Shown here in pieces: positions 1 to 14,400 of a stretch of 64,000 nt of DNA. Position 1 is the stretch's first letter, and each line of letters begins with the position of its first letter. Position numbers and translations under genes: made by a program. This DNA comes from Agelaius tricolor (lineage: Eukaryota; Chordata; Aves; Passeriformes; Icteridae), in the NCBI GenBank assembly GCA_023055355.1, contig JALJCS010000024.1, positions 6,401,501 through 6,465,500 of the forward strand, read 5' to 3'. The notes beneath the pieces are model-generated. The model was not told the origin of the DNA and ran no database searches. It worked only from the letters and a program-made list of their open reading frames with translations.

Positions 1-2430
1 CACATGGAGAGCCACTGAAGTAAAGTGCTGCTAAGAAACCCCCTCTAAGTTGTTACAACACAAAAGTCATAAAAATTCATGTGAATAAACTTATCTATTG
101 AGAAAAACCCACATAAAGCCAAAAATATACCTCATCCATATATCAAATGTGGAACTGTCTGAAAGAAGATGACAGAGTTTATCTAAAAAAGAAATTCTGC
201 TCTGTATCCAATGTCTAGTCATTTCCCCTCAAACCTACAAGTAAATCCCTCTTGGACTCCATTAAATGGCTTAAAGGGCAGAGGACAGATAGATCCATCC
301 TCTTTACAAAACAAAAGAAAGATCAAGAAATCTTTGTTAGGAGTCCAATCTCTCAGAAGCACTGCAGAATATGGGATGTTTTTCCATTTGAATTTTCAAA
401 GAATGTGATTCACACTTATCTTTTGCTTTAATCACTTATTAAAGCATTTTAAAACAGTTAAAAATAAATTGCCTCAGCAAAAAATTCAGCTAAAATTTGA
501 CATAATATCATAGTAACCATAAAAATATCTCCAATATTTATGATTTCTGGCAAGAACCTTACCAATCTTTTAACACTTAGCAAAGTGACTGGGCACTGCA
601 GTATATCTTTCCATATCAATAAATTATTCAGAAACAGATGGTATAAGTTCCATAAACATTTCAAACAAAAAAAGCCATGCCAATGTTTTTCCTTAGAAGG
701 AAAAGCCAGCCTTAGGCAACCCTGGATGCTAACTTTAGCAGCATTATTTTGAAGAAAAACAACTTTTAAGAAAAATAGATTTCATGTCCTTTTTACTATG
801 ATGGGCCTAAGGTCACTTTGTGTTGTATGTGGTTTTTCAAGACAGCTGTTTGTTCAGCTCTGACTTGGAAATGCCTGTGCATCACTCCAGAGAATTCAGC
901 AAACTGTGACCTTCATGATCATCTCTTCCTCTCACTTTTTCCCATCTGGGTGCATGAGAAACGAGAGCAGCAGTAACACTTCCCCATTCTGTTGTTAATT
1001 CAGAATCCTAAACACTGATTTTTACTCAGCAAAAAGCATAAGCACTTCCTATAAATTGTTTGATGACAAATTGTGTGGAAATATGTACCATGAGGGTAGG
1101 AAGATGCAAATGAAACATGAACTGTGAAGACAGGTGAAAGAAAAGCTAAGGAAGTCACCAGTGTGGTGAGGGTGAGAACTCCCCAGGACAGGTTCCTGTC
1201 AGAAACCCAAAGTCACCGTTCCAGGCAGGACTTGCCAGGAACCACACCAGCCATCCATGCAAAGTGCTCACAAATTAAGGTTAAATCTGTGCTCCCACAA
1301 AGAGCTGTGGAACACCATGGCTTTTCTCCAAGCCTGCAGAAACCTCCTAATCCCATTTGTATCTGTGAAGCTTAAGGCTGGGTCCTGCACAGAGATAAGC
1401 AGTACCCAAATCTGCGTGGATAGGAACTGACAACACTTTGGGGCACAAGTTAAAAGGATAACAGCCTCACAGATTCCCTCGAGCCTTTATTGAGACAAGT
1501 CCCATCTCTGCATCTGTCCCCAGTCACCCACAGGGACAGAGGGTAGGTCTTTGGCAGAAAAGGCCATGGTTAAACCAAACAGAAACTTTCCCCAGATGGA
1601 CAGTCACTACTTTTATTCTGCTCTTCTCTCACCTATGCCTCGAGCCCCTGGAGCTCTGCAGCCCCAGTCTTGTCCCACACCAGGTCCTGCACTCTCATCC
1701 ATGCAGCCATGGGTTGTGACAAGAGGGGAACACAAAGGCCTTTGACTGACTGCCAGTGGTCAGTGGGTATCATAAACACCAAGAAAAATGGGATCATAGA
1801 ACACATTCAAGTAAGCCCTTGAAAGGCCACTTTTGGAAAGGAAAAAAAAAAAAAGAAAAACAAAAAGTAACCCAAGCCTGTAGCAGTCCATAAAGTCAAA
1901 TAAAACACGTTTCAGGCATGTACATGGAGACCATCATAGACAAGAGAGGAAGCACAAAGAGCCCAGGTGTCACAGACATATAAGCAAGACTTCCAGAGCA
2001 CCAGCAGTGCCAGCTGAGCCCTTTGCTGCTATGAGGCCTGAAGCCAAATTCCAGAAGAAGAGAGCTTCCTTTCCTCTCTGTAATACCCACTCTCCAGGGC
2101 TCACTGATGCTTTACAAGGAGTGCTTAGTGAACACCAGAATTCATGACAAGAAATATCCAAGGTACATGCATGGCTCTTGTACTTCTCTACTACAGGTAA
2201 CAATGTTAATTCTAATCACAGACACCACAAAATATGCCTAAGAACAGATGTCCTACAGTAAAATCCCCATTTAATAAGCTTTTTCTGTCCACCATTTAGA
2301 TACAATACAGCACCTGCTAGATTTGCATGAAAACAAACATTTCCTGTATTAAAGATACTACATATTTTGTACAAGTAATATTAATTTTTCATTTCAATTA
2401 AAATGCAAATCTTCCAATAACCTCACTTAC
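1..2430. other. POLN intron, left edge
   Basis: AT-rich sequence with no recognisable exon on either strand. It is inferred to be intronic because the POLN frame ends at a good GTAAGT donor at 2425-2430 and the palm-domain exons are absent. Confidence 0.6.
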
Positions 2431-2496
2431 AGGATGTTTGGCCGAAAGTCTGCCAGTCACAGTTCCTGTTTGATTCCAAGTAGAGGAAATGAATCC
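2431..2496 (-). CDS. POLN: POLN exon with T-x-x-G-R polymerase motif
   Basis: 66 nt, phase 0 to 0. Acceptor GATTACAG, donor CCT|GTAAGT. Encodes [18 protein letters not shown], the family A motif that touches template and primer. It is the most downstream POLN exon in the window; the next one (NIQGI in human) was looked for at lower coordinates and not seen. Confidence 0.95.
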
Positions 2497-5400
2497 CTGT
2501 AATCAAGTAAAGTGAAAAACAGAAAAAAATAAAGAATGAAGATGTAGAACTATATTTTATTTAATATAAGTATCAGTAATAAAAATTCACTGCAATCAAA
2601 ACAAGAAAATACAAAAGAAATACTGTTAAGTTTTCCATGTATAAAAGTTCTTAAGCTGTAAACACTGCAATAATTTCACATCTTTTTAGGATTTTACAAG
2701 TTATTTTATATATTTCTACCTTTCTCATGCATGTTCGTAGTCCATCCACATAAGTTGATTTCATTTTATGAACCTAAAATACATAAAATTTAAGATAAAT
2801 GTTTACTTACAAAAATAAGGGATTTTTCAAATTAAAGCTCCTAATTTCCAAATGCATTCTGCTTGTAGCCTTTTTTTTTTAAAGACAGCTTTATCCAAGT
2901 AAATAATGGATTTATACTCACTGACAGCTTAACCTACTCCTGTAAGTTAGGTAAGTGCTTGGTTGTAATCTAAAGACAGAGCTTTGCAGATATTATTAAA
3001 TTAATTACTGGAATTTATTATTTTATATCTTATGTCCCCAGGTCAATAAATTACATGAAAACCACACACACAAAAAACCACAAACAAATTTAAAAAAAAT
3101 CAAAACCAAACACAAACCCACAAACTTTTAAACTTTTTTTTTGTTTTTTTAGTTCTTGGAAGCTCATTCATTGACAACCTAATGATTAAGTGTGGGAGCA
3201 GACTAACTAGATCATTTAGGATTTTCAGGAGGCTTGTCATCCCAAAATTCCCCATAAACAGTTATATCTCTCACTTTATGCAAAGCATTTCTTCAGAACT
3301 CAAACAATAGACATTTTGCCCTAAGTATGTTTTACAGCACTACACAAATTTAACAGTCAAGTTTTCCAATTGTCTTTGCAACGTTGTACAAGTTGTTTGC
3401 TAGCTATAATCTAACATGGAGCAAGCAACTATAACCATTAAAATTTAAAATTCTTAAGAATACTGACTTCAAATTAGTATTTGAATGAAGTTTCACTAGA
3501 GCCAACATATTTATTTAACTATGAATTTGGTATCTGTCTTGCCAAATTTTGCTTCAATGCAACTACCTTCTGTGAAAAAAATATCAGCTCACCTGGCGGT
3601 ATTCTAAAATTATCTTAGGCAAGGGATGAAGATCTTGCAATTTATTTAGCTGCAAAGTCAAGAATGAAAATTACTGACATATTTTTCTTGAAGTTATATT
3701 ATTAAACAAACTTTAACAGAATCCATTTTGGAGGAAGAAATTTTCTTGACAAGCTGAATGGACAAAACATTGGCAGAAGGATGATGCCCTTCAAGCAATC
3801 CCAGCCCAGGCCCAAGGAAGCTTTCATTAGGAAGGATGGAGGTTATTCCTTCCCATTTCATTGTCATTCCTGTCCCAGACACAAAAAGACACATAGACAT
3901 AAAAACTTTTCCACAGCAACTTTGAAAACACTGGGGTGTGATGTGTGTGTATTATTTATGGCCCTTTGTTTGTTTTTTTGTGCTATACAGCACCAATGCA
4001 AGAAAGAACATGATGGAAGTAGACAAAATAATACATATATACACATGTACATATTTATATACACACAATCCAAGAGGAGAATTTCTCCTGTTCATGCCTT
4101 AATAAAAGTTCCAGGAAAACTTCAAGAGAAATTCAAACTGTCAAATTAAAAACCAATAAAATAAAGCATATTCCTGATTACTTTGATTGGAAATGGCCAA
4201 AAATTCTGTTGAGAAAAAGAATTAAATTATCATTAAATTGAGATTGGATATTTATAAGTACAACAAAAAAACTTCTGGAACTACAATTGCCCAGGATGAA
4301 AAACAGATGTAACTGTACTAAAAAATATATTTAAAATATAAGGTTTTTTCTTGCTCTGAGGGAGAAACTAATATCTTCAGATTTATTGTCTACTATTTAT
4401 CTCCTGCAGTTTCATCCTACCTTTCTCTAAATAACCAAATCTCAGCAGTTTTGGAAAGAGAATACTGGACTACATAAAAGCGTTGCTTTGATTATAGCTA
4501 CAAATCCTATGTTCCCACAAAAAGGTGACATGAATTCTATTTTGCTGATGCCTCCCACTTCCCAAGGCTCTCTGTCACCCTCCAAGATTACATGTCTGAT
4601 CTATGAAACCTCCTTCTCCTTGAGTACTGTGTGGGTTTTATGGTTATTCTGTTGAGGTTACTGGAGATCATATTTGGTAGTTCAGACACGTGACTGAAAA
4701 GTGGAATTTCCTTCTTAAGAAATATATTAAGAATAAATATTACCCTTCTACCTTCCCCAAAGATGTTCATGTTCAGTAATGAGTTGTGCACTTTACTGTA
4801 ATTCCTATATAAACTAGAGCAATTCAATCGTGGCACCAAATCAGAAACAGGTGCAGCTGCACAGAGGCTTTTTCTCTTCTGAGAAGACTCTCCATTGCTA
4901 TTATTATCTTCACAAAATGATTTTTTAATGATCTGACAACAGGATCAAAGCACCCTCAGTCAGTTTGCAGATGACACCAAATTGGGTGGAAGAGTTGATC
5001 TGCTGGAGGGCAGGAAGGCTCAGCAGAGGGATCTGGACAGGCTGGATCAGTGGGCCCAAGGCTCTGAGGTTCAACAAGGCCGAGTGCTGGGTCCTGCCCC
5101 TGGGTCACAACAACCCCTGCAGTGCCACAGGCTGGGGCAGAGGGCCTGGAAAGGGCCCCATGGAAAAGGACCTGGGGGTGCTGGGTGAGAGTGGCTGAAC
5201 ATGAGCCAGGTGTGCCCAGGTGGCCAAGAAGGCCAATGGCAGCTGGCCTGGATCAGCAGTGCTGTGGCCAGCAGGACCAGGGCAGTGACTGTCACCCTGT
5301 ACTCAGCAGTAAGTATTGTGCTCTGTTTTGGACCCTTCATTTCAAAAAGGACATTGAGGTGCTGGAGCAAGTCCAGAGAAGCACAGCTGAGCTGGAAAAG

Positions 5401-8400
5401 GGTCTGGAGCACAAGTCTGATAAGGAACAACTGAAGGAGCTGGGGATGTTTAGCCTGGAGAAAAGGAGGCTCAAGTGAGACCTTCAGTAGCTGGTTTGTT
5501 TTTCCCCACCATGCAGTGCAAGTCTCTTTTCTGGCACAATAACTGTAGCACAAATAGTACAATACAAAAATAAAGCACAATCATTAGAAAAAATCTAGAA
5601 AAATCACGATTTCACAGGAATATAACTTAAAAGTTTTGCTAAATCATACAGCTGATTTTAAAACCCTCCCCTGTCTCACCACAACTTCTGAGGTGGATAC
5701 GAGCTGTTGTATTTCAGTTCTGTGAAGTTTCTCACACAGCGTATGCAGCTTTAACTTATCAAATAGTACCTAAGGTAAGAAAAAGACAATAAATCTTTCA
5801 GTGTTTCAAGTGTTGAAATAGAAAGGAAAATTATTGGGTGCTTGAACTTAAACAGAAAACAGGTTACAAGGTAAATAGAGCATACTGTAGCAAAGAGAAC
5901 CAACACAGAATTGAAAATCTTTATTTTTGAGCTATTGAAGCACTGACACTACTAAAAAAAAAGCATAATTTATGTACATACATTCAAATACGGATTATTC
6001 AACATTGCCATATTTATCAAAAAACTGATATGTCCTTCATTAAAACCAGAAAATAATTAATATAGAATAAGTCAGAAGTGGTAAGGATATATATGCTTTA
6101 CAGTTCTCCTGTATCAATAAACCTCTAGAACATACACCTTAAGTAGAAATAGCAGAACAAATGATACCTCTCGGAGCTGACAGCTGCTGGTCAGAAGGAA
6201 TCGTTCTCCAGCAGCCTCATGAGCTTCCTGTTCAAGCTCTTTGAGCCGCAGCTATAAATTACAACAGCAAAATTATTCTGCTTGCACTATTATTTTCTTC
6301 AATATCTGCTGCTTCCAAGGTTAATGAGAATATTGGACCTTTATTTAAAAATGGAGTACTTGATATTGTGTAATCATTGCTGGCTATCAACATTTGGTTG
6401 AGTAGATTGCTTATACACTCCTTAATTTATATTGCTTTGTGATCAGGGAAGGGGATTTATTGTAGTAAGAAGTACCAACATTTGTGGTTAAAGAATTCAG
6501 GTTACTGAAGCCTATAGAGATCTGTGAGAAACACAGCTATACAAATTATTCTGATAAATTAGTCATCTGTCAGACCAGTATGATTATCTAGTCAAATTTT
6601 ATGTTCCAAAATAGGATCCTCTTGCAGCTATTTTTATCAAAGAACACTCATTTAAAGAGTGTATTGTTCATCAAAAGAGGAAGAGGAGTCTATCACTTCT
6701 CAGGAAGATGGGTACTGAAAACCGTAGGTTCAGAAAGAGTCATTGTCATTTTTACTCTACAACACATAACCCAAGAGGACCTGTGCATTTTGCAATGCAA
6801 TTTCAGTTCTGGGGTAAGGCTGATGACTCAAATGTGTCTTTTACTTGTGCAAATAAATAGGGAAGTATCCTAAAATGTAAATATAATCCTTTATAATGAT
6901 ATACTAAAAACATCACACTGTTACATAAAAAGTGACAAAAGTTCCTTCTCTTTTTAATCAGTTATTCTCAGTAAAAGCACAAAGATGATGCTATATAATT
7001 TTCAAGAAAAAAAAATTAATACAAAATTTACCCCTAGAATCTCTGATGTTTTTTTCAGTTCTTGTTTGTTCACATATATTTTGTGTGTTTCCATCACTGT
7101 AAATACAATTTTAGGTTAAGAACATTTATAATTCACAATTTCAATCTTATATTTTTCTTAGACTATAAAATGGAAACTCAATCTCACACAGCTGTTACGA
7201 GGCTAAGATAACATTTCATATTCAGAGGAATTACATTCCACTTGAGCATAGTCAGCAGCTGTGTGAAAATAGTGAAGATTCATATTTTGAACTGAACTTT
7301 TCATACCTGCCAGAATTTTGATAAGTGGAAGCTCTAATGTGCAAAATAAGTTCCACAAACCTTGAGCCTGTAAAGTAAGTTATAAATACATTTTTCAGTA
7401 TTTCCCAGTGAGCAGTATTTCACTTTTTACATGACAACACATGTCAGTGGCATGAAATACTACTTAGTGTAAATTATAGTTTCTAAATGCTGTCACTTCT
7501 CTTTATGTGGAATAGGAATTTTGCAGTAGTAACTATTTTGTATAAGAATGCTAGTAAAGAAATACATATACATTTTTTTCCTAAACAGTTTATTTTTAAA
7601 GCAAGCTTCATGATAATAGGACACACAGTTACCCTTTTTCTTTTGTTCACTTGAACGATTAGGCAACCATTCATAATTCATAATTTTGTTTTCATTAGGG
7701 AGAAAATAAGAGTTGAAAGGGTCATGTCCCCAAACTACTTACAGAGAACAGAAAGTCTGATGTTCTTCTAATCACTGAAGCAACCTGACTTGTCTAAAAC
7801 CTCTTGTGGGCTCAGCTTCAGTGTTCCTGGGCCTTTGGTGTTTCCCTGCTGCCTCCCTTCATGGACTGCTCACCACACTGCTGATACCCACATTAACATG
7901 GCTCCATCTCCTCGTGGTCTGAGCCCTACACCTGCTACCAGCAACCCCAAAAACAATCCCTGGGAAACTGTGATGCCTCTTCTCCCAGAACCTGGGTGTA
8001 TCCCTAAATTCTATCCCTGGATTCTATACCTGGAAATCTACTTTTCACACACCCCAACAGATTTCTTGAGAAGCATTCTGGACTGCAATAAGGGGTAAAA
8101 TAGAATAAAATAGTTCACTTGGAAGGGACCTACAATGACTATCTAGTCACATTGCCTGGTCAATTTAGGGCTGACTGAAATTTAAAGTACATGATAAGGG
8201 CACTGTCCAATTGCCTCTCAAACACTGACAGGATGGGCCATCAGCGACCTCCCTGGGCAGCCTGTCCCACCCAGCATGTGACCAGTGCTTGGTTAACACA
8301 ACCTTGAACAAAAGATATGCTGAGAGTTTTCATAAGCAAGGAATACATAGAAAAAAATAGCTAAATGTTCTACCTCTTTTAACACTTTTTAGACAGTAAT

Positions 8401-11400
8401 ATATAGATTTAAAGTACTAAAAGAAAAGTCAATATTCTGAACCTTTCCTGTTCTCAGAATTTTAATTTAGTTAAATGTAGCAGAGAAAAAGTTTCTCCTG
8501 AAGATTAACCTTGACACCATCTTCTTCTAGAAAAAATGGCAAATTTGACGGGCAATTTATTTTAAATGTTGACTGCCAATGTAAACCACTAAGGACTGAA
8601 GCATTCTATTATTCTAATTTGAATGAGAAATACATCATTGACTCTCTTTAATTCAATACTTACATAGTTATTCCTGAGCAAATTGTTTTTTTCTCACCTT
8701 TAAGCCATGAGCAAGGTCCATCATTACATTATAGAGTTTCTCCAAGTTCACACCTAAGTTTTGATACTGATATAAATAAATAAAAACAAATCAATAACTT
8801 TATTGCTAACAATACTCTAAATATTTTAGCAATATATCTTTTCAAAAGGTATAAATTGTGAAAACACACTTTTCTGTCTACCTTCTGTTAACATTTCAGA
8901 AACATTGTTAGATCTCTGTCAAACCCAAATCACAGCCCTAGACTATGAACACAGCACTAGATTATGAACATTCCAGATTTTGCCTGTTCCTGTATTTACA
9001 TTTTGCATCAAGTACAGAGAAATATAATATTGATAAACTGCCTTTGACACTGAAGTCAGAGTTCCCTTACTACTTTTAAAATGAGGAAAAATTCCTTTCA
9101 TTCTTTTTCTCATATAAGTACTGCCACTCTTGTGCCAGACCTGTTCGTTTCCTTCCTTTCTGTTCCAGAGGTGTTCCACACAACACCAGGTCGCCTCCTT
9201 CAATTGGCTAGAGTACCATTTGAAATGTATACAAATACTGAGAAAGATTGTTAGCTGCAGTAACATGACCATTAAAAATAAACTTAATAAAGACTGAGAA
9301 ACAACAGGCCTGGAGGGTAAGATGCAGGGGCTCTCTTCAAAACTGAGATATGCAGATCCACTGGTGATGATCCTTGCTCTAAAACAGTCTAGTCCATACT
9401 GCAGTGAAAAGTCACCATTTTGTCTCCAAGAAACCTTGTCCATACCAACTTGTTCTGGAACAAACGAGCTGTCTGTGAAATACAGACAGCTTGCTTGATC
9501 CCTTCCTGGAGGTGGAAGAGAGGCCAGTGACAGGCTTCAACTGACACCAAAATTCCTCAGCAGTAAATGCAGCGATGACAAGACCAGCAGAATGTTTAGC
9601 ACCTGTTCCAGCAAATGTTTCAGGGAGTGTGGACCATGAGCACTTTGGCACAGCACCAAATACACAGACAAGCAGCAAGCAGCACATCCTTGTGCTAGAG
9701 GTGTGTGGGTGAGCTGTGGGCTACAGAATAAACCAGCAGTCATTCCAAGTGCTGTGGTGGGTGGACAAGACTAGCACAAGACAGGGAGCTCCACTGAAGC
9801 AGTGAGGCACAAGATGATTTATCACTTACCACAGATCCCTCTGGCAGTATAGACAACTGTTGGGAATCTACCAGTAAAAACAGAGCAAGAAGATTGAAGA
9901 GATAAACCTGGCAAAGAACCAGGAGACACAGGAAGAACTGGAACTCACTGAGCAAAGAGAGAGAAGCCAAAAAGGAAGTGTGAGAGTGCAGGTGACAAAT
10001 TAAGGAATAAGGAATGGCGGGGGGGGAATAGTCACAGGATGTCACAAGGAGACATTAACTGGGAATTGAGAGAACAAGTCACTGGAGATGGCTGTGGCAA
10101 GGAAACAAACTAGACCTGAAGTAGGACAGGAAGGAAATAAAATTTCAATATTTAACTCAGAGCTGGAAATCAGGATAACAAAGATGAAAAATAACTAACA
10201 ACAGATGGGACATCTGAAGAACAAAAGACTGAGTCAAGCTAAGGGAAGAGACAAGATTAAGGGTGCTGACTCACAGCAAGGCCATCACACATAAAAGAAC
10301 CATAGGTAACTTCTGTCTATTTGCTTGTCTATTCCTACACTAATAACTTAATTCATGAAGTAGCTTCTGAACAAGTGCAGTTTACAGCCAATGCTTTCAA
10401 GTAAACTGCCTCTGCTTTTCTCAGAAATGTCTACACTGATGGGTAAGTGCCAGTACAACCAACCCCTGCCTATGCTCCAAACCCACTTGGCATCTGCAGA
10501 TTTGTGTCCTACAAGTCCTGCAATCATTGTACAATACTTGGTCTGAATGAGCAAGGCCTCTGAAAAGTGAATGGCAGAAAAAATCCCATTATTTAGGTTC
10601 TTCTACGTCATCTTATCCTTCAAACAACCTCTGAAAGATCCCCATAGCCCAAAACAGATACAAATATTTTATAACATTCAGGAAATACATTTCAGTAGAA
10701 ATACAGAGGACATTTGATACAATACAGGAAGATCTTTCCATAGTGCAAGGAAAAAAAGTTCATCATGCATTCTCTCACACTCAGAATTAAAATTCATACA
10801 AATGCTTGAAGGTTCACATTTGACTCCCTGCTGTTTCTCAGTCTATGATGTGGTGTGTACCAGCTGTGAAATTTAGCAAAATTGTTAATAACAATCAACT
10901 AAATACAGGCTACAAGTGCACAGGAACTGGAGAACAAACACAGCATTAGATATTTTGGAGAGTTGGAAATCATTTCACAGGAAGGTAAAGAGAAAAAATA
11001 TAAAACTCTATACTAATTCATGTTGATACTGAACTTTACAGTTTTAAAGAAAAATTTTACAGCTGTTCCTGGAGAATGAGCTCCCATCTTGGTAGATGTA
11101 GTAAAACCTCCCCTCCTCCCCCTTCTTTCAATTTCCAACGTCACATTAATAGAATATTCTTTTCCATTATAAAATCTTCCATTATAAAATCTGTCCATTA
11201 TCTATCTTCTTTTGCAATATCTTCTAAGCAAAAGTAATTCTATTATCATTCCCTTCCCTTTTTAACCCAAACAATTGAAAACAAACTACTTACAGATACA
11301 TTTCTCAAAGTGCCTGTATCTGTATTCTCTGCTCCCTTTGAAAAAGGCTTTTCAAAATACTTCTGTATTAAACACTCAAAGGAAGGAACTGTGTCACTGG

Positions 11401-14400
11401 GGTTTATCAGCCATGCTGCAATCCTTGGATCTAACACGACACTATTGGCAACTACAAAAACAAGTTATTCAAAATATTTAAAATACCTCCCATACTGAAA
11501 AATAGCTCTAAAGTTTTGCCCATCTTTCCTGCACATACACATCATAAGGACAAGTATTTACTCCACAAAAATATCAAATATTGAATTCACAGCTGTAACA
11601 CATAGTCAATAACATGACTACACAGGAGGAAGTGTAGTATTGCACATTTTTGAGGAGTGTTGTTTTGTGAGGTTGGGGTGAATTTTTTTGGTTGGTTGAT
11701 TTTCTCAAGTTTTCAAATATAAGTAAACTTTTGGCTCCTGAGATTTACTGTAAAAACTTTCATTTCTTAGAACTGAAAAACTTCAAGCTGAAGGTTTTTT
11801 TATGAGTCTTCCTCTGGTAGTTTTCTTATTGTTGTTGTTAACTTGACTGATATCCACAGAATTGCTGTTGGGGATCAGGGAGAGACTTACTTCCTAGCAA
11901 ACAGACCAAGACTGTTAATGTATATATGAATTCACATATGGGTGCACAATGCCCTGTTGCCAAAACTCAGAACCTTTTGTTCTTTAGCATCATATGTGCT
12001 TACACTGCACCCCCATGCTCACACAGAGGGATAGGATGGGCCAAGCCCAGAGCTGTTTCACTTTCCTTTGAACTACAATCTCAACATGTGTCCTGCACTT
12101 CTACAAAGAGCAGGAGAAACCAATAACTAGACTGCTTTGTGATATATTCAAAGATAAACCTAAGTATCCTCTTCAGTAACCCCTAACTAAAACAAACCAT
12201 GACCTACAGGGACATTTATAGAGGGCTCCATGCTACACAACCTTGCAGACTCAGTTACCTGGAAGCAAATTCTAATGTCCATAACGCAGTTACAGCTACA
12301 GGACTACTCTAAAGAGAATTTTAGGGGTTTTGTTTGTTTTGTTGGAGCTTGTGTGCTTGTTTTTTTCCTAGCAGAAATAATGTGTGAAGAAGCATGAAGT
12401 TTCAAAGTTTAAAAGCCTAAACAAGAATTGGTTTGGTTACTAGAAACTTCAGATTCAAATCCCATGGATCAGGTACTATCAAATACTTCCTGTGTGTACA
12501 AGTTATTAACTGTCACTATGGCCAGTGCCATTACAGCATTTCCTTTCCCACCTTTGCCATTCCCAGTGCTGGATTTTGTACAGACCCTCACTGTGATTTA
12601 CTGAAACTTTTCAGATGCTGAACACAAGCTGATGATTCTCCATAGAGACAGCCCTTCCTGAAAGGTCGCATGTACTTTTGTAACTCACTCAGCAGTAATT
12701 TCACAGAATTCACAGAATGACTAGGTTAGAAGAGACCTTAAAGATCATTGAGCCCAACCCACGCCCTAATATCTCAACAATTTGATATATGGAACCAAAA
12801 ATAAACAAAAAAATCCCCAAAAAAACCAAAACAAAAAAGACATATTTGCATCTTATGCTTGTTGTTAGCAATTGCTTTTAAATCCACAGAAAAGAGTCTT
12901 ACTTGTTTCTATCAAAAGAACATGGGGCCATTTAAGTGATTCTTAATTCTGACAACTATGAGCATCTCTGGGATTTATTTTAGCCCTTCCTTTTAGCAGA
13001 AGAAGTTTTTTCCTAGGAAATATGAAACATGAAGTACTTTGACCTTTTCACAGTCAGGACTGTGTTGAGAGCTTTTGTTTCCACTGGAAGCTATCCTTAA
13101 GTCAATGATTTAATTCCTACTCTGAGAAGAATCCATGAGGCTTGACATGCCAAGGTCACAACCTCCTCCAAGAAAGGTGCTCTTTTGTATCATACTAAGC
13201 TCTGTTTTTCAATATATAACTTAATTTAGTAAGTAATACATTACTTAGTAAATTTAGTTATTTCTACACTCAGTGATTTTAACAGAAACACCAATAGCAC
13301 AGAGATGACAGGATGAGATCATAGATTCAATACTTGCCTTGTTTCCAGCTGATTTCATTACCATAAATTTGAAGTAGAGTCCTCAGGAAATCTTTTGCAT
13401 TGAAGCAAATTATTGGAACTTTGCACTGCAGCATTTGGAACAACACTTCCCTGCACAGAAGTAGTTCATTAACACACACTATACTGCTCCTGGATTTAGT
13501 CAATCTATTTACTTTGTTTTTTTAATTAGCTCCTAATACTAAACAGTTAACCCAAGACATTTCCTTATTCCTGTAAGAACAGAATACTGCATTTGAATAT
13601 TAAATTCTCAATTCAGTAACCCTCAAAGCCACGCTCTATAAGAAATTAAAACATCCTAGCAGATATGCTTTATCACATGTACATAAAGAAAACAAATCCT
13701 TGTTCAACTCTTGAGGTGCAACCTTAATCCAAAACACCAACTGGCATCCCTGTAGTGCTCCAATATACCCAAATAAGATCACAGAGGATAAACTGACATA
13801 GCATTATAAAACACTGATTTTAAAGTTACTAAACTATTTACATTGCCAAAACTGCCCTGTGTTAATATGCTGTTTAAATCCAAAATGTTTCATCTTTGTA
13901 AAGTATTTCCATACCCCTTGAAAATGTCTATAATTCCCTCATTCATGATCTTTTAAATAGATATTACCAACTACATATATATTAGTATATAGATTTACCA
14001 ACTATGTGTGTCATTTGTTTAGTAAGTTATATTTTGGGCAATATAGAAAACTAATAGTTTTTATAAAGCATTTTTAATGGTATGAGACCACAGCTCCAGG
14101 GTTTGGACATATTAGAAATCACACAGCTCACAAGGTATTGCTGTATGCATTACAGATCCATTTTTAAACAATTGCACAATTCTTACAATAAATAATTACC
14201 CATAGGTTTCATCTAAATACTAATACTCTTAATCAGCTTATCAAATTTTTACTGTTCACATGTACATGCTTTACTGCTATGTTATTCTCAGTTCCCAACA
14301 ACCTGTATTCAAGCTGACAACATGTTATTAAAGTACTTATCATGTAACCCCAATATTACAGCTGGAGAAGCAAAGCCATGCCTTGTTTCATGCCACAATT

